Shown: positions 15,586 through 22,953 of the stretch, one piece after another
Layout of the letters: each line of letters begins with the position of its first letter
Numbering within the stretch: the stretch's first letter is position 1
Assembly: GCA_031266155.1 (NCBI GenBank)
Contig: JAISBO010000003.1
Coordinates: 1 to 23,978, forward strand
Direction of reading: 5' to 3'
DNA length: 23,978 nucleotides
Origin: Puniceicoccales bacterium
GTDB lineage: Bacteria; Verrucomicrobiota; Verrucomicrobiia; Opitutales; JAIRKQ01
Notes under the pieces: model-generated
What the model saw: the letters and a program-made list of their open reading frames with translations, nothing else
What the model was told of the DNA's origin: nothing
The model's database searches: none
Position numbers and translations under genes: made by a program

Positions 15586-16542
15586 TCAACGCTGCCGTTT
15601 CATGGTTAAATAAGATATGGCCAGGGAAATCAGAAAAATGGATATAATAGCTATGGTGTTTACCATTGTGGGAATGTGATAAACTCCTGAGCATATCATG
15701 TTCGTTCCAACGAATACTAAATTTACCGCAATGCCATACTGGAGCAGGTGGAATTTATTAATCAGCTGCGTTAGGCATATGTACAGAGATCGAAGTCCAA
15801 TGATCGCAAAAACATTCGAAGAATAAACGAGGATCGGAGTTTTTGTAATGGATAGGACAGCTGGCACCGAATCCACTGCAAATACGATATCGACGATTTC
15901 AATGGTAATTACGCATGCCAGCAAGGGAGTAGCGTACCACTTGTTTCCGCATTTTGTGAAAAATGCCAAATCATCCTCCGAATGCTTTATTTTTAGAAAA
16001 GCTTTTACTTTTGTCAGCAAATTGCTGGAGCCACCCCCTTGTTTTTTCGATTTGAACATTCCAATGGCTGAAACTATCAACATGATACCGAAAACATGGA
16101 TCAGCCATTTAAATTTGCTTAGCAATGTAATGCCCATGAAAACAAACACCATCCTCATTGCCATAGCTCCCACCATTCCATAGGTGAGCGCTTTTTGTTG
16201 GGCTTTGTTCACTATGTGAAAGTATGAAAATATGGACATGAACACAAACATGTTGTCGATGGATAGCGATAGCTCGAGAACATATCCCGTAAAAAATTTC
16301 AAGGCACTATCATATCCAAGGGCAAAATATACCAGCAATCCAAAAAATACTGCGAGGGATATCCACGCAATTACCATATGTGTGTGTGGCCTGTGATCTG
16401 CTTGGGTATATTGGGCTTTTGCCAATACCATATCGGCATATAGACCGATGGTAATCATGGTCAAAAATATCCCCCAAAGCTGCCACATTTCGTAGGCAAT
16501 GCTAGCAATTTTTTGGCAAAATTCAACAAATAATGTCTCCAT
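15586..16542 (-). CDS. TerC/Alx-family integral membrane protein
   Basis: This 318-residue protein belongs to the TerC family, whose members (Alx, YkoY, TerC) are linked to Mn2+ export or to metal loading of exported proteins. About eight or nine hydrophobic helices are visible. The two family hallmarks with membrane-buried acidic residues are present: ELSLSIDNMFVFM in the N-terminal half and EIVDIVFAVDSVPAVLSIT in the C-terminal half, the expected inverted-repeat arrangement. A Lys/Gly/Ser-rich cytoplasmic loop (FKSKKQGGGSS) separates the halves. I prefer the ATG at 16542; a TTG directly before it is possible. Many alx/ykoY genes carry a yybP-ykoY Mn2+ riboswitch, but only 55 bases separate this gene from the divergent phosphatase, too few for one. 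Confidence 0.9.
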   Translation of the reverse strand: METLFVEFCQKIASIAYEMWQLWGIFLTMITIGLYADMVLAKAQYTQADHRPHTHMVIAWISLAVFFGLLVYFALGYDSALKFFTGYVLELSLSIDNMFVFMSIFSYFHIVNKAQQKALTYGMVGAMAMRMVFVFMGITLLSKFKWLIHVFGIMLIVSAIGMFKSKKQGGGSSNLLTKVKAFLKIKHSEDDLAFFTKCGNKWYATPLLACVITIEIVDIVFAVDSVPAVLSITKTPILVYSSNVFAIIGLRSLYICLTQLINKFHLLQYGIAVNLVFVGTNMICSGVYHIPTMVNTIAIISIFLISLAISYLTMKRQR

Positions 16543-16597
16543 CAAATCTTTATGTTGCTAAAAATTTTTCGCTGAGCATACTAGCCACACTCTACCT

Positions 16598-17071
16598 ATG
16601 GAGAAAAAATGTGTAATATTCGTATGCTCCGGTAATACTTGCAGAAGTCCCATGGCAGAATATTTGCTTAAAGCCGCTTTGCAAAAGGTCAACTTGGCGG
16701 ATAATTTTCACGTGTGTTCAGCTGGGATAATGGCGACGGATCACGGCCGAGCCAGCGATCTTGCCATACGGGTGATGGAGGATTTAAACCAAGATATTAG
16801 TGGACATATTTCCCAAAGGGTAACGCAGAAACTTTTGGACTCCGCCACCGCGATTTTTTGTTTGGCTGAAAATCATAGGACATTTTTGTTGTCAAATTTT
16901 AAAAGCATAGGTAAAAAATGTTTCCTTGTCAGAGAATTTTTAGACATTAGGGATAGGGACATTTTTGATCCGTTTTTTGGACACATCGATGACTATAGGC
17001 GCGTCTGTGCTGATATCGATTCGGCGATGGAATCCATAGTAAAATTTTTAGCAAGTAACAATGAAAATTAG
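16598..17071 (+). CDS. Low-molecular-weight protein phosphatase, YwlE-like (possible arginine phosphatase)
   Basis: This 157-residue protein belongs to the low-molecular-weight protein-tyrosine-phosphatase family. The P-loop reads VCSGNTCRSP, with nucleophile Cys10 and Arg16, and the general acid is Asp124 in DIFDPFFG. At the position after GN it has Thr14, the residue that gives the Bacillus YwlE enzyme its preference for phosphoarginine; tyrosine-specific relatives usually have Ile or Leu there. It could thus remove phosphate from arginine residues, though the matching kinase McsB is not in this window. It overlaps rpiB by 11 bases, an order also seen in Firmicutes (ywlE-ywlF). The divergent terC lies 55 bases away. 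Confidence 0.88.
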   Translation: MEKKCVIFVCSGNTCRSPMAEYLLKAALQKVNLADNFHVCSAGIMATDHGRASDLAIRVMEDLNQDISGHISQRVTQKLLDSATAIFCLAENHRTFLLSNFKSIGKKCFLVREFLDIRDRDIFDPFFGHIDDYRRVCADIDSAMESIVKFLASNNEN

Positions 17072-17507
17072 TGTTGGAAGTGACCATGGGGGATATAAAT
17101 TGGCAATGCTTTTGATAAAATATCTAAGTAAAAGCGACATGGATATTTTTTACTATGGAACGTTTTCCGGCGAGACTTCTGTGGATTATCCCGACTACGC
17201 TAGGTGTGTAGGAGAAGATATCGCTTCTTTCAAAAGCGATTTCGGCCTCCTGGTTTGTAAAAGCGGGACCGGCATGAGTATCGCAGCCAATAAGGTATGC
17301 GGCGTTCGCGCAGCAAATTGCTGGAATGTGGAAATTGCCAAATTTGCCCGGGAGCACAACGACGCTAACATTTTGTGCCTCGGAGCAAGTTTTGTAAATG
17401 CGAAAATCGCCCAAGAGATATTGGATACATTTCTTAACACACAGTTTGCCACCCGCCACTTGAAACGCATAGAAAAGATAACCATCCTGGAAAATTCATC
17501 GCGATGA
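17061..17507 (+). CDS. rpiB: Ribose-5-phosphate isomerase B (RpiB/LacAB family)
   Basis: RpiB interconverts ribose 5-phosphate and ribulose 5-phosphate in the pentose phosphate pathway. The 148-residue protein has the family length. It shows the N-terminal SDHGGYKLA phosphate-binding loop, DYPDYA, and the active-site loop LLVCKSGTGMSIAANK, whose Cys is the usual catalytic base. GVRAANCWNVEIAKFAREHNDANILCLGA carries the conserved substrate Asn and His. The active-site loop reads CKSGTG where many family members have CGTGxG or CGSGIG. Its ATG lies 11 bases inside the end of the phosphatase gene, so the two are translationally coupled. Relatives act on other sugars (LacAB, allose), so R5P specificity is by family. 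Confidence 0.9.
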   Translation: MKISVGSDHGGYKLAMLLIKYLSKSDMDIFYYGTFSGETSVDYPDYARCVGEDIASFKSDFGLLVCKSGTGMSIAANKVCGVRAANCWNVEIAKFAREHNDANILCLGASFVNAKIAQEILDTFLNTQFATRHLKRIEKITILENSSR

Positions 17508-17572
17508 AATGCCTATTTAGAATATATTTTCTAAACCATGCAATTTCCCTGTTTAACAAAACCTAGCAGGCT

Positions 17573-17599
17573 ATGACAATTATCTTGAAATGGTATAGA
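17573..17599 (+). promoter_or_regulatory. Weak candidate promoter for aspS
   Basis: ATGACA (17573-17578) and TATAGA (17594-17599) are separated by 15 bases. An inverted repeat TGAAAT / ATTTCA flanks the -10 box. Support is modest. Confidence 0.3.
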
Positions 17600-17608
17600 T
17601 TTCATATT

Positions 17609-17617
17609 TTATCCACA
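17609..17617 (+). promoter_or_regulatory. Single consensus DnaA box
   Basis: TTATCCACA matches the DnaA-box consensus exactly. It stands alone 27 bases before the aspS start, with no second box in this gap, so it is not an origin. It could bind DnaA as a regulator or be chance. Confidence 0.35.
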
Positions 17618-17643
17618 TCCAGCTAGGTAACTAGTGTTAAAAT

Positions 17644-19437
17644 ATGAAAAGATCGCACCATTGCAACCAGTTGACCATCGACGACATCGGCACAAAAGTA
17701 AGGCTCATTGGTTGGATCCATGCCATCCGTGACCACGGAGGGTTGTTTTTCATAGACTTGCGAGATAGGGAAGGAATTACCCAGCTGGTCTTTGATCCCT
17801 CCAATGATAGGTTTCAAGCCGTACATTCTTTGCGTGATGAATCTGTTATTGAGGTTTGCGGAACAGTCTCTAGGAGGCCATCCGATACGGTAAATGGCAA
17901 AATAACAACGGGGGCCATTGAAATCGTCGTCGACGAACTAATAATTCATAACATCTGCGATGTTTTACCTTTTCCCATGTCGGATCTCAAAATTGACAGC
18001 GTGGGTGAAGATCTGCGACTGACCTATCGCTACCTCGACCTTCGTAGGCCAAAAAGCTTTCATCGGTTGCAAATTCGCCATCGGACGGTGTGTGCGGTAA
18101 GAAATTATCTGGACGAAAATGGATTTTTGGAGATAGAAACGCCCTATTTGTTTAAAACGACGCCGGAAGGAGCCCGCGAATTCCTGGTCCCAAGTCGGCT
18201 AAATCCCGGGTGCGTGTATGCCCTTGCCCAGTCCCCTCAGCAATACAAACAAATGTTGATGGTAGCCGGTGTGGAAAGATACTATTCCCTCGCAAGGTGT
18301 TTTCGGGACGAAGATTTGCGGGCAGATAGGCAGCCGGAGTTCACGCAAATCGACCTGGAGATGTCATTTATCGACCGCGAAGATATTTATTCTTTGGTGG
18401 AAGGAATGCTGCAAAATATTTGGAAAGCTACGCGAAATATCACCATCGAAACACCATTTCCCCGCCTATCATTTCGAGATGCCATGGACTGCTTCGGGTC
18501 TGATAAACCCGACACAAGGTTTGCCATGGAAATCCATGATTTCTCAAAGCTGTTCGAATCCTCCAGCTTCAATGTTTTTGCCTCCGCCATCAAAAGTGGT
18601 GGATGTGTCAAAGCCTTTAATGCAAAGTCGCTGGCGGGAATTTCCCAGGGCGAAATGAAAAATTTGGAAGACACCGCCAAGACTCTTGGAGCGAAAGGAT
18701 TAGCCTATATCAAGGTAGAAAATGGACAGTGGAAATCTCCGATCCTAAAATTTTTGTCTGACGAAGAAAAGGCAGCCCTTGGAAAGGAATTGAGTCTGGA
18801 GGAGAACGATATCATCTTTTTTGCCGCCGATGGATGGGAACGGGCATGTGCGATCCTGGGGAGAATCCGGCTGGAATGTCGCGATTTGGCAGTGGCAAAG
18901 GGAAAAATAGCCCTTCCCGCTGACCAGTTTAACTTCCTATGGGTGATAGATTTTCCTTTGATGACATTTGATGAACAGCAGGGACGTTTCGTTGCAACTC
19001 ACCACCCTTTTACGGCGCCTGTGCCTGAGGACATGGAACTATTGAAGTCGGCCCCTCAAAATGTCCGCGGCCAACACTACGACATCGTTTTAAATGGCAT
19101 TGAACTCGGCGGTGGTAGTGTAAGAATTCATCAACCCCAATTGCAGGAATATGTTTTTAAGGAAATATTGAAAATTCCGGGAAATGTGGTCAATGACCGA
19201 TTTGGGTACATGCTAAAGGCTTTTAAATTTGGAGCTCCTCCACACGGGGGTATAGCACTCGGCCTTGACAGGCTAGCAGCCTTACTATGTGGAACCACGA
19301 GCATACGAGACGTCATTGCATTTCCCAAAACCCAGCGAGGGATAGATTTGATGTCCCAATCTCCATGTCCCGCAAGCGATAAGCAATTGCGCGAGTTATA
19401 TATAAAAATGACCGCCGATGGTAGTTCAAAAAAGTAA
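17644..19437 (+). CDS. aspS: Aspartyl-tRNA synthetase, probably non-discriminating
   Basis: AspRS charges tRNA-Asp; the 597-residue length and the insertion between motifs 2 and 3 (GAD domain) mark the bacterial type. The N-terminal anticodon-binding OB fold contains IRDHGGLFFIDLRDREG. Class II motifs follow: motif 2 FRDEDLRADRQPEFTQIDLEMSF and motif 3 GGIALGLDRLAALL near the C-terminus. His31 in RDHGG is the residue found in enzymes that also charge tRNA-Asn (Pseudomonas and Chlamydia types); E. coli AspRS has Leu there. That predicts Asp-tRNA-Asn formation followed by GatCAB amidation. It stands alone after a 136-base gap with a possible promoter. Confidence 0.95.
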   Translation: MKRSHHCNQLTIDDIGTKVRLIGWIHAIRDHGGLFFIDLRDREGITQLVFDPSNDRFQAVHSLRDESVIEVCGTVSRRPSDTVNGKITTGAIEIVVDELIIHNICDVLPFPMSDLKIDSVGEDLRLTYRYLDLRRPKSFHRLQIRHRTVCAVRNYLDENGFLEIETPYLFKTTPEGAREFLVPSRLNPGCVYALAQSPQQYKQMLMVAGVERYYSLARCFRDEDLRADRQPEFTQIDLEMSFIDREDIYSLVEGMLQNIWKATRNITIETPFPRLSFRDAMDCFGSDKPDTRFAMEIHDFSKLFESSSFNVFASAIKSGGCVKAFNAKSLAGISQGEMKNLEDTAKTLGAKGLAYIKVENGQWKSPILKFLSDEEKAALGKELSLEENDIIFFAADGWERACAILGRIRLECRDLAVAKGKIALPADQFNFLWVIDFPLMTFDEQQGRFVATHHPFTAPVPEDMELLKSAPQNVRGQHYDIVLNGIELGGGSVRIHQPQLQEYVFKEILKIPGNVVNDRFGYMLKAFKFGAPPHGGIALGLDRLAALLCGTTSIRDVIAFPKTQRGIDLMSQSPCPASDKQLRELYIKMTADGSSKK

Positions 19438-19593
19438 AACTTACCTTTTTCTCACCTAAACCTTTGCCAGGCCGAAAACATCGAATGGTAAGAAAATTTG
19501 GAATGTCAAATTAATATAAGTTTTGAAAATTTCTAGCTCAATGCACACAAAACTCTAAACACTGCTCGGAAATCTAATAGTCTGATTCGCCGT

Positions 19594-20172
19594 TTAAACC
19601 GGCATATTAGCAGTGACCATGAAGATTCCTAAAGTCATTGTCCCCATTGTTAGGAAGATCGATATCGGATCGACTATTGTTCGAGAAATGGCAGAAGTAA
19701 TCGGATTTAGCTGACCTAGATCCATATGGCATATTGTTCTTGCCACCATCGAAAAAGCTGTCCATTTCAAAATCAATTTAAATATGGGACTTACAACGCT
19801 CTGTCCGGCTCTTGCCAGCAAAAGTAAGAGTTTTACGGATGAGATCAAGGCAAATCTAACCGAAGGTGAGATAGCCACCATAACTACCCCTGCAACAACC
19901 ATAGGAATAAAATAATGCTTTTTGGTAAATTCTACAACATCCCTGAAGGAAATATTTGCCAATGATTGCCGCAGAGAGTGTGCATCGTATTCGCTCAAGC
20001 TCACTACAGAATTTTGAAAACAATCAGGCGTTAGGTGAAACAGGTTCGTTGTGGAACTTTTTATTGTATCCCAGGATTCTCTCCACAAGAATTCGGGAAT
20101 TCTAGGACGTGGTACGTCTATTTCATTTATATTTATAGTTTCCATATGTTCTGGGCAGAGTTGCCAAAACAT
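19594..20172 (-). CDS. Predicted membrane protein of unknown function
   Basis: I do not recognise this protein. From the ATG at 20172 it has 192 residues; an ATG at 20145 (METININEID) or a TTG at 20184 are alternatives, none with a clear ribosome-binding site. The first ~85 residues are polar. The remainder has three or four hydrophobic segments (HYFIPMVVAGVVMVAI, FALISSVKLLLLLARAG, LILKWTAFSMVARTI, ISIFLTMGTMTLGIFMV). The polar-N, hydrophobic-C layout recalls secreted inclusion-membrane-like proteins of host-associated bacteria, but that is only a resemblance. It is convergent with aspS, across a 156-base gap in which I see no clear feature, and lies downstream of rplT on the same strand. 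Confidence 0.6.
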   Translation of the reverse strand: MFWQLCPEHMETININEIDVPRPRIPEFLWRESWDTIKSSTTNLFHLTPDCFQNSVVSLSEYDAHSLRQSLANISFRDVVEFTKKHYFIPMVVAGVVMVAISPSVRFALISSVKLLLLLARAGQSVVSPIFKLILKWTAFSMVARTICHMDLGQLNPITSAISRTIVDPISIFLTMGTMTLGIFMVTANMPV

Positions 20173-20245
20173 ATCTAATGTCAATCATTTTTTTGTAATT
20201 TTTTAAAAACGGCACAACAACAAGACCTGAACAAATACGTCCCGT

Positions 20246-20267
20246 AAAATTGACATCGGGCAATTTT
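20246..20267 (-). terminator. Possible terminator after rplT
   Basis: AAAATTG (20246-20252) pairs with CAATTTT (20261-20267) around an 8-base loop, 9 bases beyond the rplT stop. The arm ends in four T on either strand. It is AT-rich and weak. Confidence 0.35.
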
Positions 20268-20275
20268 ATTTTTCC

Positions 20276-20629
20276 CTATAAAATCGACCTAACCTGGGCT
20301 ACCATTGCCTGAAACGCTTCCATGTTATGTATGGCTAATTCGCTTAGAGAACGGCGATCCATTGCAATATTTAGCTTTTTAACACCGTTCATAAACCTAC
20401 TATATGCCATATCGTTTGCCCTACAAGCTGCGTTTATTCTGACAATCCACAGCTGGCGCATGTCCGTTTTTTTGCGTTTACGATCCCTATATGCAAACTT
20501 ACCAGCTCGCCACATGGCATCCTTGGCGTACCTAAATAGGCGGGATTTATTTCCAAAATCCCCGCGTGTTGTTTCCAACACCCTACGGCGACGTTTCTTA
20601 GTCGCAACTGCATTTGTTACTCTTGGCAT
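20276..20629 (-). CDS. rplT: 50S ribosomal protein L20
   Basis: bL20 is an early 50S assembly protein and, in E. coli and B. subtilis, a repressor of its own operon. The 117-residue protein is of normal length, with the basic N-terminal helix (VATKKRRRRVLETTRGDFGNK), YAYRDRKRKK-type motif KFAYRDRKRKKTDMR, LWIVRINAACR and the C-terminal NIAMDRRSLSELAI block. A strong ribosome-binding site (AGAGGAA) precedes the ATG. It follows rpmI by 65 bases as usual, but infC, normally upstream of the pair, lies about 15 kb away. Confidence 0.96.
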   Translation of the reverse strand: MPRVTNAVATKKRRRRVLETTRGDFGNKSRLFRYAKDAMWRAGKFAYRDRKRKKTDMRQLWIVRINAACRANDMAYSRFMNGVKKLNIAMDRRSLSELAIHNMEAFQAMVAQVRSIL

Positions 20630-20694
20630 GTTTTAGTTCCTCTAATTTTGCCATTTGGTCGCCTACACCGCCATGGCAATGGTTAATAAAATAC

Positions 20695-20889
20695 TCACAG
20701 CCCTACCGCTATGAATTTCATAACGCGAGCTGACATTCCTGCGGCAAGAACCTTATCTTTGCTTGCCGCATGTTTTTGTCTAGCTGTTTTATGGCGCAAA
20801 AGATGACCAGTCCCCGGAGAACGATGTATCAAGGTTCCCCTAGCCGTGACCTTAAAACGCTTCATCATTGCCTTATTTGTCTTTTGCAT
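20695..20889 (-). CDS. rpmI: 50S ribosomal protein L35
   Basis: bL35 is a small basic 50S protein. The 64-residue frame has the typical KTNKAMMKRFKVTARGTLIHR start, followed by HLLRHKTARQKHA (the family's ...NKSRKRKR-like basic helix) and a short C-terminal tail. Length is normal. It leads the rpmI-rplT pair on the minus strand; its 5' leader holds an inverted repeat that could be a regulatory hairpin. No good ribosome-binding site is visible. Confidence 0.95.
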   Translation of the reverse strand: MQKTNKAMMKRFKVTARGTLIHRSPGTGHLLRHKTARQKHAASKDKVLAAGMSARVMKFIAVGL

Positions 20890-20934
20890 GACGGTGAGTA
20901 ATACGCTTTTTAAATGTTTGTAAAGTGTTTTTTC

Positions 20935-20974
20935 ATAACCAACGAAAATATTCTTAATGTCATTAGTTGGTTAT
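20935..20974 (-). promoter_or_regulatory. Inverted repeat in the rpmI-rplT leader
   Basis: ATAACCAAC (20935-20943) and GTTGGTTAT (20966-20974) form a perfect 9-bp stem with a 22-base loop, 46-85 bases upstream of the rpmI ATG. No T tract follows on either strand, so it is not a simple terminator. rpmI-rplT leaders elsewhere fold into L20-binding structures; whether this one does is inference. Confidence 0.4.
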
Positions 20975-21022
20975 TGGGCTTGCATTTTTCCGCCTTAAAA
21001 AATAAAGATATGTTACATCAAT

Positions 21023-21694
21023 TTACTTAAATTGCTCCCAATACTGTGTATCATGCTTATTGACATCGGTACTATAAACCCCAAAAAGCATGCTTCCTTT
21101 TTTGGGTGTGACCCCAGGCAGCAAGGTTTCGAATTCATAGGTTGGAGGAATCCCATCTGCTTTTCTGACCGCTAGGCGAGGAATATCCTGCGACATATCC
21201 GAACCACCGAAATTGCGGTCATCGATGGCATATGCTTTCTCAGATTCCATATGGTCCAGATCAAGGTCCAGTAGGGCATCGATGTCAATGTTTTCTGCAT
21301 GCAAGTACGAGTAGAATTTAGCATCCTCAGATAATCCTGTCACCACACGCATATAGCGGTGCCCAAGTCCCCGTTGGGCTTCGGCCCATCCTTTTAATGT
21401 TGCCATTCCGTCTAAAAAATTTGAACCGTTTATCCGAATTAACGACGAATATCTTTTTCTAAAAGTCCTATGCCCGGCGTATACCAGCGCGGTACCGTAG
21501 TTGCCATTGCTATCTATTTTCCAATTCCCGAAGTTAGATGCCAGGAATAAATGGGCAAACAGTACATCGTTCATGTTGTGTACCGGCAGTCCAAGTTTAT
21601 ACTTTTCTGCTTCAGCCGCCGATTTGGTATATTTTATCCCTTCCCGTTGCAACACTTTCTTTTGTTTGGCAATTTTAGTGAGATTTCCACTCAT
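21023..21694 (-). CDS. 3' part of a broken gene; C-terminal domain of unrecognised tandem family
   Basis: I do not recognise the family. This 223-residue frame aligns end to end with the C-terminal two thirds of the neighbouring copy at 22954-23978. Shared blocks are YKL.LP.HNMNDVLFAHLF, GHRYMRV, ENIDI.ALL, DRN.GG.DMSQDI and RLAVRK, with a common end (WE.FK). In the intact copy this domain continues from the region matched here by the 21721-22653 frame, so the two are halves of one gene. The break is a 4-base length difference near 21710. The ATG at 21694 is preceded by GAGG (21700-21703), five bases away, so the domain might still be translated on its own. No signal peptide or membrane helix is seen. 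Confidence 0.6.
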   Translation of the reverse strand: MSGNLTKIAKQKKVLQREGIKYTKSAAEAEKYKLGLPVHNMNDVLFAHLFLASNFGNWKIDSNGNYGTALVYAGHRTFRKRYSSLIRINGSNFLDGMATLKGWAEAQRGLGHRYMRVVTGLSEDAKFYSYLHAENIDIDALLDLDLDHMESEKAYAIDDRNFGGSDMSQDIPRLAVRKADGIPPTYEFETLLPGVTPKKGSMLFGVYSTDVNKHDTQYWEQFK

Positions 21695-21720
21695 AATATC
21701 CTCAAATACGTCGTCTCTCG

Positions 21721-22653
21721 CTACTCACCATTTCTCAAATCAACGGTGATGGAACCATTCCCCACCAATTGCTGTAGGAGTGCATGGCCACTTGGAAAGG
21801 GAATTTGGTCACCGCCTAACATCTGTGTATATATTTTGATCAATCGTTCTGGATGATTTCGAATTTCTGCGTTGATGGTAGAATCTATCGTGCATGTCGG
21901 CAAGTCAAATTGCCTATGGGGAGCTAACAGGGATGCTAGTATTGCCACGGCGGGATATTTTGCGTCTTCCGTGTACTCCGGCTCTGCATCTTCCGTGTAC
22001 TCCGGCTCTGCATCTTCCGTGTATTCCGACATGACGTCTAAAGTGGATTTCCCACATTCTCCAACGGTGATACTCTTGTCAGCATTCAATAGATCCCTTG
22101 CGTCGTTGCTGTTAAGAACGAGGCTTTCACATACCGCATGCATCTGTGAACGCATGAACTCCGCGTGGGGAATGAAACAATAGGGTTCTTTCTGAAAAGT
22201 TTCTGCATTTCCGAGAAGTTTCATCCATACTTTGAGCCTTTCTTTATCGACATTGCCGTCCGGACTGACACAATCAATCGCCACTACGTTCGCTACCGTT
22301 TGCCAAATCCCACGGGCTTCTTTCAAAGGCATATCCGTTAGGTCGTCATAAACATCATCCCACATCTCATCATCTATGCCATCGGTTCTGCTAAAATACG
22401 CTTTTCTAACTGCGTCTACTAATATCTGCTGTGGGTCAGCCCTAGGAGCAACTACAAGAACAAAGGCTTCCACGTTCCTCAATGATAGGAGATGTGATGG
22501 TGCGGTTGCATTTGTTCCGATTCCCAATATCCGAGGATTTGAGCTGCTTCCCACACCATGAGTCGTTCCAACCAACAGTTTTTCATCTCCCAGAACTGAT
22601 GTTTCTCTCCAAGTATCTACCCAATAATTTGTTGTACTATTAATGCCGTTCAT
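21721..22653 (-). CDS. 5' part of a broken gene; N-terminal region of unrecognised tandem family
   Basis: This 310-residue frame carries the N-terminal part of the same unrecognised family and ends at TAG right after ITVDLRNGE, where the intact copy reads on. Residues from about 200 on match the neighbour: STLDVM / SILDVM, then AVAILASL..PHRQ, CTI.STIN.EIRN.PERLI.IY.QMLGG. Just after STLDVM there is a copy-specific insertion of three 8-residue repeats (EYTEDAEP). No signal peptide is evident. A short T/A-rich stretch separates the ATG from an extended -10 box on the minus strand. The full-length ancestor would have been about 540 residues. It may now be a pseudogene or an intact short protein. 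Confidence 0.6.
   Translation of the reverse strand: MNGINSTTNYWVDTWRETSVLGDEKLLVGTTHGVGSSSNPRILGIGTNATAPSHLLSLRNVEAFVLVVAPRADPQQILVDAVRKAYFSRTDGIDDEMWDDVYDDLTDMPLKEARGIWQTVANVVAIDCVSPDGNVDKERLKVWMKLLGNAETFQKEPYCFIPHAEFMRSQMHAVCESLVLNSNDARDLLNADKSITVGECGKSTLDVMSEYTEDAEPEYTEDAEPEYTEDAKYPAVAILASLLAPHRQFDLPTCTIDSTINAEIRNHPERLIKIYTQMLGGDQIPFPSGHALLQQLVGNGSITVDLRNGE
21962..22033 (-). repeat. Three tandem 24-bp repeats encoding EYTEDAEP
   Basis: Units at 21962-21985, 21986-22009 and 22010-22033 are near-identical and in frame, each encoding eight acidic residues. The neighbouring family copy lacks them, so they arose in this copy and can probably vary in number. Confidence 0.9.
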
Positions 22654-22701
22654 GTTGTTCTTTTTTTGGTTACTATATGTAATGTCTGCACAACAAATCT
22701 T

Positions 22702-22710
22702 TTTATAGCA
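22702..22710 (-). promoter_or_regulatory. Extended -10 box before the broken gene
   Basis: On the minus strand TGCTATAAA (22710-22702) fits an extended -10 element about 50 bases before the ATG at 22653. No good -35 box is seen at normal spacing. Confidence 0.3.
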
Positions 22711-22867
22711 AGCGTTTTTTGTAAAAAATTTTACCCTTCGCGGCTGGCTAGAAAAGCTGTTTTGATTTTATCCTTATGCGAGGAGATTTTTAAGGTCCAA
22801 TCCAGTAAATTCTACCAAGACATTACCTGGCGCAATTTACTGAATCGACGGCTATACCCTTTGCTTT

Positions 22868-22899
22868 CTCCATCCCAACTTAAAAAGCTGGGATGGGAG
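22868..22899. terminator. Strong hairpin between the two family copies
   Basis: CCATCCCA (22870-22877) pairs with TGGGATGG (22889-22896), with an inner CTT/AAG stem and an AAA loop. It lies about 55 bases beyond the stop of the 22954 gene. No T tract follows on the minus strand, so it may end transcription weakly or protect the mRNA 3' end. The rest of the 22654-22953 gap shows no gene I would support. Confidence 0.4.
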
Positions 22900-22953
22900 T
22901 TGCTCTATTTTTTCAACAGCTCCGTAAACAAGTCGGAAGGTATGGAAAACTTT

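Noticed and set aside
16543..16597. yybP-ykoY manganese riboswitch before terC
   Set aside because: The gap to the divergent gene is only 55 bases, too short for the element, and no matching motif is seen.
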